DNA of 64,000 bases from contig LMOK01000001.1 in NCBI GenBank assembly GCA_001423545.1, positions 930,001 to 994,000 on the forward strand, in the 5' to 3' direction. The stretch comes from Orlajensenia sp001423545 (GTDB lineage: Bacteria; Actinomycetota; Actinomycetes; Actinomycetales; Microbacteriaceae). A program made the translations under genes and the position numbers. Below, in pieces: positions 57,359 through 64,000 of the stretch (its first letter is position 1; each line of letters begins with the position of its first letter). The notes under the pieces were generated by a model. The model did not search any database and was not told where the DNA came from. It saw only the letters and a list, made by a program, of their open reading frames with translations.

Positions 57359-60300
57359 GTGTCGAGCCAATTGACCGGAGCAAGTTCAGACGAAGCGGCA
57401 TCGGCCGAGTTCGGAGCCAATGAATGGCTCGTCGACGAGATGTACGAGCAGTACATCGTCGACAAGAACTCCGTCGATGAGGCGTGGTGGCCGGTCCTCG
57501 AGACCTACCACTCACAGACGCAGGCCAAGGCGGATGCCGCAGCCCGTGCGACCGTCGATGCTCCGAGCGACGATGCTCCGACCGGTGAGCAGGTTGCCCC
57601 CACGGGCGAGGCCCCCGACAATGTGCCGGCGGCATCCGCCGCACCGGCGGCCCCAGAGGCCCAGGCGGCTCCTGCAGCGGCACCGGCGGCCCAGGAAACC
57701 CCTGCCTCCGAGCCGCGACCGCTCACGGCTCCCATCCCGATCATCGGTTCGCAGCCGGCTGCCCGCACCACGTCGGTCGCGCCGAAGCCGCTGCCCGTTC
57801 CCGCGGACGTGCCCATCACGAGCCCGCAGGCGGTCGTCAAGGACGGCGCCGTCGAGGCACCGCAGGACCAGGTCTCGCCCCTGCGCGGCATGGCCAAGAG
57901 CCTGGCGACCAACATGGACGCGAGCCTCACCGTGCCCACGGCCACCAGCGTGCGCACCATCCCGGCGAAGCTGATGATCGACAACCGCATCGTCATCAAC
58001 AACCACCTGAAGCGCTCCCGCGGTGGCAAGATCTCCTTCACCCATCTCATCGGCTGGGCTCTCATCCAGGCCCTCAAGGACTTCCCGAGCCAGAACGTCT
58101 ACTACCAGGACGTCGACGGCAAGCCGTCCATCGTGAAGCCCGCCCATGTCGGCCTCGGCATCGCCATCGACATCCCGAAGCCCGACGGCTCGCGTGCCCT
58201 GCTGGTCCCGGCCATCAAGCGCGCGGACACCATGACCTTCGGCGAGTACCTCTCGGCCTACGAGGACCTCGTGTCCCGCGCGCGCCAGAACAAGCTCACG
58301 GCCGACGACTTCAGCGGCGCATCGATCTCGCTCACGAACCCCGGCGGCATCGGCACGGTGCACTCCGTGCCCCGCCTCATGCGCGGCCAGGGCTGCATCA
58401 TCGGCGCCGGCGCCCTCGAGTACCCGGCCGAGTTCCAGGGCTCCAGCGAGAAGACCCTCGCCGGCCTCGCCATCGGCAAGACCATCACCCTCACCAGCAC
58501 CTACGACCACCGCGTCATCCAGGGTGCCGGGTCCGGCGAGTTCCTGAAGATCGTGCACGAGCTCCTCACGGGCAAGCGCACCTTCTACAGCGACATCTTC
58601 GCCGCCCTCCGCATCCCGTACGCCCCCATCGAGTGGGCGCCCGACATCAGCGTCGACATCGCCAGCGCCATCGACAAGACGGCTCGCGTGCAGGAGCTCA
58701 TCAACGCCTTCCGCGTGCGCGGCCACCTCATGGCCGACATCGACCCGCTCGAGTACGTGCAGCGCTCGCACCCCGACCTCGACATCTCCAGCCACGGCCT
58801 CACCTTCTGGGACCTCGACCGCGAGTTCGTCACCGGCGGCTTCGGCGACAAGCGCTCCGCACTGCTGCGCGACATCCTCGGTGTGCTCCGCGACTCGTAC
58901 TGCCGCACCACGGGCATCGAGTACATGCACATCCAGGACCCCGCCCAGCGTGCCTGGGTTCAGGCGCAGGTCGAGCGCAAGTACGAGAAGCCCACCCACG
59001 ACGAGCAGATGCGCATCCTGGGCAAGCTCAACGAGGCCGAGGCCTTCGAGACGTTCCTGCAGACCAAGTACGTCGGCCAGAAGCGCTTCAGCCTCGAGGG
59101 CGGCGAGTCCACGATCGCCCTGCTCGACCAGATCCTGCAGGGCGCGGCGGAGGACGGCCTCGACCAGGTCGCCATCGGCATGGCCCACCGAGGTCGCCTC
59201 AACGTGCTCACGAACATCGCGGGCAAGACCTACGGCCAGATCTTCCAGGAGTTCGAGGGCCACATGGCCGGCTCCGGATCGGGTGACGTCAAGTACCACC
59301 TCGGCACCGAGGGCACCTTCACCGGCGCCAACGGCGAGGAGATCGGCGTGTACCTCGCCGCGAACCCGTCGCACCTCGAGGCCGTCGATGGCGTGCTCGA
59401 GGGCATCGTGCGAGCCAAGCAGGACCGCAAGCCGGTCGGCACCTTCTCGACCCTCCCCATCCTCATCCACGGCGATGCGGCCATGGCGGGCCAGGGTGTC
59501 GTGGTCGAGACGATGCAGATGTCGCAGCTGCGCGCCTACCGCACGGGTGGAACCATCCACCTCGTCGTGAACAACCAGGTCGGCTTCACCACGCCGCCCA
59601 CCGAGGGTCGCACCTCGATCTACTCGACCGATGTCGGCAAGACCATCCAGGCGCCGATCTTCCACGTGAACGGCGACGACCCCGAGGCCGTCGTGCGGGT
59701 GGCCCAGCTCGCCTACGCGTACCGGCAGGAGTTCCACCGCGACGTGGTCATCGACCTGATCTCCTACCGCCGCCGCGGTCACAACGAGGGCGACGACCCC
59801 TCGATGACCCAGCCGCTGATGTACAACCTGATCGAGGCCAAGCGCAGCGTCCGCAAGCTGTACACCGAGGCTCTCGTCGGTCGTGGCGACATCACCGAGG
59901 AGGAGTACGAGCAGGCGCACGCCGACTTCCAGGACCGCCTCGAGCGCGCCTTCCAGGAGACCCACGCCGCGCAGACCACCCCGATCACGGCCATCGGCGA
60001 GGACGACCAGAGCGACGCGTCCGGCGAGCCGGAGACCACCGGCGTCTCGGAGCAGGTCGTGCACCTCATCGGTGACGCCTTCAACAACAAGCCGTCCGGC
60101 TTCACCGTGCACAACAAGCTCCAGCAGCTGCTGCAGAAGCGCCTCGACATGAGTCGCAACGGCGGCGTCGACTGGGCGTTCGGCGAGCTGCTCGCACTCG
60201 GCTCCCTGCTCACGGAGGGCACCCCGGTGCGCTTCGCCGGCCAGGACGCCCGTCGAGGCACGTTCGTCCAGCGCCATGCCGTACTGCACGACCGCACCAA

Positions 60301-61186
60301 CGGCCAGGAGTGGCTGCCCCTCGCCAACCTCTCGCAGAACCAGGCCAGGTTCTGGATCTACGACACGCTGCTCAGCGAGTACGCGGCCATGGGCTTCGAA
60401 TACGGCTATTCCGTCGAGCGGGCGGATGCGCTGGTGTTGTGGGAGGCCCAGTTCGGCGACTTCTCCAACGGTGCGCAGACCATCATCGACGAGTTCATCT
60501 CCTCGGCCGAGCAGAAGTGGGGCCAGCGCTCCAGCGTCGTGCTCCTGCTGCCGCACGGCTACGAGGGACAGGGTCCCGACCACTCCTCGGCGCGCATCGA
60601 GCGCTTCCTGCAGCTCTGCGCCGAGAACAACATGACGGTCGCGCGTCCCTCGACGCCGGCGTCGTACTTCCACCTGCTGCGTCGTCAGGCCTACATGCGC
60701 CCGCGTCGTCCTCTCGTGGTGTTCACCCCGAAGGCCATGCTGCGCCTGCGCGGTGCGACCAGCGAGATCGCCGACTTCACGAGCGGCCGGTTCGAGCCCG
60801 TGATCGACGACGTGCGCATCGACGACAAGGCGGCCGTCAAGCGCGTCCTGTTCATGGCGGGCAAGGTCTACTACGACTTGCGCACCGAACTCGAGAAGAA
60901 CCCGAACCCCGAGATCGCCCTCGTGCGCCTGGAGCAGTACTACCCGCTCCCGGCCGCGGAGATCAAGGACGTCGCCGCACAGTACCCGAATGCCGAGCTC
61001 TACTGGATCCAGGACGAGCCCGAGAACCAGGGTGCCTGGCCGTACTTCATCCTCGAGACCAGCAAGCTGGGCCCGCGGCCCGTCGGCGTCATCTCACGGC
61101 CGGCATCCGCAGCCCCCGCAGCAGGTTCGGCCAAGCGTCACGCCGTGGAGCAGGCCGAGCTCATCAAGCAGGCGCTCACGCTGTAA
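57359..61186 (+). CDS. kgd: Multifunctional 2-oxoglutarate dehydrogenase (E1/E2o fusion)
   Basis: TCA-cycle enzyme that oxidatively decarboxylates 2-oxoglutarate; actinobacterial fused form, also able to act as a ThDP-dependent decarboxylase. 1275 residues. N-terminal FGANEWLVDEMYEQY segment, an Ala/Pro-rich linker (about 60-165), the E2 acyltransferase core (about 170-410) with YDHRVIQGAGSGEF (His384), then the E1 part: AHRGRLNVL, HGDAAMAGQG and NNQVGFTT for ThDP/Mg, and HGYEGQGPDHSSARIERFLQL. There is no lipoyl domain, as usual for this fusion. GTG 57359 gives MSSQLTG; the start is less certain than the rest, since a GTG at 57287 is also possible. Confidence 0.95.
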   Translation: MSSQLTGASSDEAASAEFGANEWLVDEMYEQYIVDKNSVDEAWWPVLETYHSQTQAKADAAARATVDAPSDDAPTGEQVAPTGEAPDNVPAASAAPAAPEAQAAPAAAPAAQETPASEPRPLTAPIPIIGSQPAARTTSVAPKPLPVPADVPITSPQAVVKDGAVEAPQDQVSPLRGMAKSLATNMDASLTVPTATSVRTIPAKLMIDNRIVINNHLKRSRGGKISFTHLIGWALIQALKDFPSQNVYYQDVDGKPSIVKPAHVGLGIAIDIPKPDGSRALLVPAIKRADTMTFGEYLSAYEDLVSRARQNKLTADDFSGASISLTNPGGIGTVHSVPRLMRGQGCIIGAGALEYPAEFQGSSEKTLAGLAIGKTITLTSTYDHRVIQGAGSGEFLKIVHELLTGKRTFYSDIFAALRIPYAPIEWAPDISVDIASAIDKTARVQELINAFRVRGHLMADIDPLEYVQRSHPDLDISSHGLTFWDLDREFVTGGFGDKRSALLRDILGVLRDSYCRTTGIEYMHIQDPAQRAWVQAQVERKYEKPTHDEQMRILGKLNEAEAFETFLQTKYVGQKRFSLEGGESTIALLDQILQGAAEDGLDQVAIGMAHRGRLNVLTNIAGKTYGQIFQEFEGHMAGSGSGDVKYHLGTEGTFTGANGEEIGVYLAANPSHLEAVDGVLEGIVRAKQDRKPVGTFSTLPILIHGDAAMAGQGVVVETMQMSQLRAYRTGGTIHLVVNNQVGFTTPPTEGRTSIYSTDVGKTIQAPIFHVNGDDPEAVVRVAQLAYAYRQEFHRDVVIDLISYRRRGHNEGDDPSMTQPLMYNLIEAKRSVRKLYTEALVGRGDITEEEYEQAHADFQDRLERAFQETHAAQTTPITAIGEDDQSDASGEPETTGVSEQVVHLIGDAFNNKPSGFTVHNKLQQLLQKRLDMSRNGGVDWAFGELLALGSLLTEGTPVRFAGQDARRGTFVQRHAVLHDRTNGQEWLPLANLSQNQARFWIYDTLLSEYAAMGFEYGYSVERADALVLWEAQFGDFSNGAQTIIDEFISSAEQKWGQRSSVVLLLPHGYEGQGPDHSSARIERFLQLCAENNMTVARPSTPASYFHLLRRQAYMRPRRPLVVFTPKAMLRLRGATSEIADFTSGRFEPVIDDVRIDDKAAVKRVLFMAGKVYYDLRTELEKNPNPEIALVRLEQYYPLPAAEIKDVAAQYPNAELYWIQDEPENQGAWPYFILETSKLGPRPVGVISRPASAAPAAGSAKRHAVEQAELIKQALTL

Positions 61187-61214
61187 CGCGCGGCGACGCG
61201 GCCACGCGTCGAGC

Positions 61215-61257
61215 ACGAGAAGAGGCCGGTCCCGTCAGGGAGCCGGCCTCTTCTCGT
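61215..61257 (+). terminator. Terminator after kgd
   Basis: Perfect 14-bp stem (61216-61229 with 61243-61256), one more A-T pair outside and a TCCC/GGGA extension inside, followed by TT. It lies between convergent genes and may serve both. Confidence 0.85.
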
Positions 61258-61273
61258 TCCGTCATCGCGCGGA

Positions 61274-61921
61274 TCAGGCGACGGATGCCTCTTCCCGGCG
61301 CACGCGCGCGGCCCCGAGGGCGTTGCCCAGCCAGCGGATCAGCACCGCCAGCACGAGAAAGCCGACGATCATGACGGCGCAGTACGCGGCCACTCCCCCG
61401 TAGCCGTTCTGGATCACCGGACTGAAGAACGGGTACGGGTAGAAGTCGGTGATGGCACCGCGGATGAGCGAGTACGCCACGTAGACCGCCGGGAAGATCA
61501 TCCAGTAGAGCACCGAACTCCACGGCAGCGGGCGGCGCGGCGGCCAGATCAGCCAGTCGACCACGGCGGCGATCGGCACGATGAAGTGCACGACGGCATT
61601 CACCCACGGGATCAGGCCGCCCAGGTCCACATCACGCAGCAGTGTGTTGAAGACCAGGCCGACGAATGCGATGTAGACGACGGATGCACCCCGCACCGCG
61701 ACATCCGACGTGCTCGGTGCGACACCGCGCAGCAGCCTGACGGCGCTCACGATGAACACGACGCTGACGATGATGTTCGAGAGGTTCGTGAAGTAGCTGA
61801 AGAAGTTCACGATGCTGTGCCCCTGCGGCACCGTGACCGCGAAGAACTGCACCCCCACGGCCGTCAACGACAGCGCGGCGAAGAACAGGCGGAAGACGGC
61901 GGCGACGATCCGAGAGCTCAT
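61274..61921 (-). CDS. Pr6Pr-family membrane protein
   Basis: 215-residue protein with six predicted helices of the Pr6Pr group (six helices with conserved polar residues; function unknown). FFSYFTNLSNIIVSVVFIVSA, YFTNLSN being the family mark, VHFIVPIAAVVDWL and YSLIRGAITDFYPYPFF are recognisable. ATG 61921 has no ribosome site; TAGATT ends 7 nt upstream, so a leaderless message is likely. The C-terminus is basic. Confidence 0.84.
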   Translation of the reverse strand: MSSRIVAAVFRLFFAALSLTAVGVQFFAVTVPQGHSIVNFFSYFTNLSNIIVSVVFIVSAVRLLRGVAPSTSDVAVRGASVVYIAFVGLVFNTLLRDVDLGGLIPWVNAVVHFIVPIAAVVDWLIWPPRRPLPWSSVLYWMIFPAVYVAYSLIRGAITDFYPYPFFSPVIQNGYGGVAAYCAVMIVGFLVLAVLIRWLGNALGAARVRREEASVA

Positions 61922-61928
61922 GGCTGAG

Positions 61929-61934
61929 AATCTA
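61929..61934 (-). promoter_or_regulatory. Putative leaderless -10 box for Pr6Pr gene
   Basis: TAGATT on the minus strand ends 7 nt before ATG 61921. Its first three bases are the TAG stop codon of the upstream MMPL gene. Confidence 0.4.
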
Positions 61935-64000
61935 TCGCCGCTCGGCCGCCTCCGGCTGCTCGGCGCGCGCCAGCTTCGACGGCCACCAGACGGCGCGCCC
62001 GATGTCGTAGGCGAGCGCAGGCACCAGCAGAGAGCGCACCAGGAAGGTGTCGAGCAGCACACCGAAGGCCACGATGAACGACAGCTGCACCAGGAACAGG
62101 ATCGGCAGGACGCCGAGGGCGGCGAAGGTCGCGGCCAGCACGAGGCCGGCGGAGGTGATCACGCCGCCCGTCACGACCAGTCCGCGCAGGACGCCCTGGC
62201 GGGAGCCGTGCACGATCGACTCCTCGCGCACCCTGGTCATGAGGAAGATGTTGTAGTCCACCCCCAACGCCACCAGGAAGACGAAGCCGAACAGCGGCAC
62301 AGTCGGGTCGGCCCCCGCGAAGCCGAAGACGCCGTTGAACACCACCGCGGACACGCCCAGAGCGGCGCCGAACGAAAGCACCACCGTGGCGATGAGCAGC
62401 ACCGGCGCGACGATCGAGCGCAGCAGCAGCATGAGGATCAGCAGGATGACGCCGAGCACCAGCGGGATGATGAGGTTGCGGTCGTGGATGGCCGCGTTCT
62501 TGGTGTCGAGTGCCACGGCGGTGGCCCCTCCGACGAGCACGGGGTCGGCATCCGTGCTCACAGCCGCCAACTGGTCGCGCAGGTCGGCCACGACGGCCTC
62601 GGCCTCGTCGGAGTCGCTGGCGTAGTCGAGCGTCGCGTTCAGCTGGACCTGACCGTCGACAACGGTTGGTTCACCGGCAGGGGTTCCGGGAGGGCCGAGC
62701 GGCTGGATGCCGTCGGTCGTGACCGGCAGCGACCCGCTGGGCGAGTCCTCGGAGAGGACGGCGACGTCGGAGACACCGTCGGTTCCGAGGGCGATGTCTG
62801 CGACCTCCTGCAGGGAGTCCTCGGGCGCGATGATGACGGCGGGGGTGCCCGAGCCGCCGGGGAAGTGCTCCCCGAGCACGGCCTGGCCGTCGCGGGCCTG
62901 GGATTCACCGAGCACGAACTCGCTGGTCGGGACGCCGTCGGCCTTCAGCTGGGTGACGCCGAGCGACAGGACGAGGAGGATGAGCGTCGAGACGATCCAG
63001 ATGAGTCGCGGTCGCCTGGCCACGAGACGCGCGACCCACGGCCAGACGCCCTTCGTCGCGATCTCGTCGTCGGCGGCCGTGTGCGCGGCCACCTTCGGGC
63101 GCACGGGCCAGAAGGCGACGCGACCCGCCCAGAGCAGCAGCGCCGGCAGCAGGGTCAGCGAGCCGAGCACGGCGAACACGATGCCGATGGCCGCGACGGG
63201 CCCGAGGATCTTGTTGGAGTTCAGCTCGCTGGCGAGCAGCATGAGCAGACCCGCGATCACCGTGCCACCCGAGGCGAGGATGGGCTCCCACGCGCCCTTG
63301 AGCGCGGCGATGGTGGCATCCCACTTGCGCTCGTGCACGTGCAGCGCCTCGCGGTAGCGCGAGATGTAGAGCAGCGAGTAGTCGGTCGCCGCGCCGATGA
63401 CCAGGATGAACAGGATGCCCTGGGTCTGGCCGTTCAGCAGCAGGATGTCGGCCTTCGCGAGCGAGACGACGGCGAGCACGGCCGCACAGAGCGACGACAG
63501 GCTGGTGCCGAGCACGATCACCGGCAGCAGCGGAGAGCGGTACACGATGATCAGGATGATGAAGACGGCCAGCAGGGCGACGCCGAGCAGGATTCCGTCG
63601 ATGCCCGCGAAGGCGCCGGCGAGATCGGTGGTGAAGCCGGCCGGTCCGGTGACGGATGCCGTGAGCCCGTCGACGGCGGTGTCGGCGATACGTTCCCGCA
63701 TCTCCCCCACGACGTCCTTCGTCTCCGCGCTCGCGTCGATCTGCACGAACAGTTCGGCGGCCTCGCCGTCCTCGGAGACCACGGCGGGCGAGACGCCGTC
63801 AGCGATGACGCCGTCGATGTCCTGGAAGTACTCGGCGTCGGCGTCGATGGCCGAGTCGTCGGCATCCGTCAACCCGCCATCGCGCTGGTAGACGACGATC
63901 GCCGGGATCACGTCACCGTCGCGGAAGCCCTCCTGGAGCTCCTGCACCTGCGTGGCCTCGGAGTCGGCCGGGAGGAACTGGGACTGGTCGTTCTCGACGA
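61932..64000 (-). CDS. MMPL-family transporter, C-terminal part
   Basis: RND-superfamily exporter; the last 688 residues are in the window and the N-terminus lies beyond 64000. Two membrane blocks are visible, each with the Asp-Tyr proton-relay signature: ATDYSLLYISRYRE in the first and GVDYNIFLMTRVREE in the second. The second extracytoplasmic domain lies between them. In mycobacteria and relatives MMPL proteins move lipids or siderophores across the inner membrane; the cargo here is unknown. The frame continues upstream past the in-frame GTG 63947. Confidence 0.93.
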   Translation of the reverse strand, partial: VENDQSQFLPADSEATQVQELQEGFRDGDVIPAIVVYQRDGGLTDADDSAIDADAEYFQDIDGVIADGVSPAVVSEDGEAAELFVQIDASAETKDVVGEMRERIADTAVDGLTASVTGPAGFTTDLAGAFAGIDGILLGVALLAVFIILIIVYRSPLLPVIVLGTSLSSLCAAVLAVVSLAKADILLLNGQTQGILFILVIGAATDYSLLYISRYREALHVHERKWDATIAALKGAWEPILASGGTVIAGLLMLLASELNSNKILGPVAAIGIVFAVLGSLTLLPALLLWAGRVAFWPVRPKVAAHTAADDEIATKGVWPWVARLVARRPRLIWIVSTLILLVLSLGVTQLKADGVPTSEFVLGESQARDGQAVLGEHFPGGSGTPAVIIAPEDSLQEVADIALGTDGVSDVAVLSEDSPSGSLPVTTDGIQPLGPPGTPAGEPTVVDGQVQLNATLDYASDSDEAEAVVADLRDQLAAVSTDADPVLVGGATAVALDTKNAAIHDRNLIIPLVLGVILLILMLLLRSIVAPVLLIATVVLSFGAALGVSAVVFNGVFGFAGADPTVPLFGFVFLVALGVDYNIFLMTRVREESIVHGSRQGVLRGLVVTGGVITSAGLVLAATFAALGVLPILFLVQLSFIVAFGVLLDTFLVRSLLVPALAYDIGRAVWWPSKLARAEQPEAAERR

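Noticed and set aside
855..63868. Octamer as Chi or KOPS
   Set aside because: Both orientations occur about equally (31 and 25) across the window, whereas such signals are strongly polar along a replichore.

Overview
This window is a stretch of chromosome from a high-G+C actinobacterium, most likely a member of the Microbacteriaceae (inference). The reasons are the G+C content (about two thirds by eye), the lysA-hom-thrC-thrB-rho-prfA block, a fused multifunctional 2-oxoglutarate dehydrogenase, a GuaB1-type IMP dehydrogenase relative, DtxR/IdeR-type iron boxes, and many genes whose start codon lies 6-7 nt after a TANNNT -10 box, which is the leaderless pattern. I see no prophage, insertion sequence, integrase or CRISPR array. 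Genes are dense and no gene-free gap exceeds 300 bp.

Layout. 1-1066: cysK (partial) and cysE, making cysteine. 1072-9428 (minus): a lysA-hom-thrC-thrB operon with ATGA overlaps, then rho (with a prion-like Asn/Gln-rich insert) and prfA. 9696-15363: a block that separates lysA from argS, holding a large LuxR regulator, a secreted GH18 chitinase with two chitin-binding modules, an excalibur-domain protein and a DUF2993 protein. 15402-21500: argS, a lipoprotein, tRNA-Arg(CCG), a frameshifted pcm, an arginase-like protein, a flavin disulfide oxidoreductase and a small HEXXH protein. 21662-26650 (minus): a siderophore uptake operon (siderophore-interacting protein, two permeases, ATPase, binding lipoprotein) with two DtxR-type boxes. 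26760-34950: amidase, two SDRs, VOC, GNAT, ung, S51 peptidase-like, phosphoribosyltransferase, DUF1294 and a membrane acyltransferase. 35066-37778: metY and metX (methionine), separated by a very large hairpin. 37821-40933: a kinase, a kinase-like membrane protein without ATPase and a response regulator. 41116-47015: MFS exporter, thiamine-binding protein, GT87 transferase and a polar amino-acid ABC transporter. 47036-49876 (minus): a flavin electron-transfer operon (FMN-binding lipoprotein, ApbE, NqrB/RnfD-like membrane domain fused to a ferredoxin-reductase domain). 50035-55583: nnrD, HAD, old yellow enzyme, VOC and two CNNM/CBS proteins. 55742-61186: guaB1 and divergent kgd. 61274-64000 (minus): Pr6Pr membrane protein and the C-terminal part of an MMPL transporter.

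How the genes work together. Aspartate-family and sulfur amino-acid metabolism dominates: cysE/cysK feed sulfide into cysteine, hom makes homoserine, thrB/thrC take it to threonine, and metX/metY take it to homocysteine. Iron uptake and the flavin electron-transfer operon each carry a visible palindromic control site. The strongest less ordinary signals are the ApbE/FMN-lipoprotein/NqrB-FNR operon, the three-gene signalling cassette with a degenerate kinase, the Asn/Gln-rich Rho insert, the frequent leaderless promoters, and a roughly tenfold excess of the octamer GGCATCCG/CGGATGCC.
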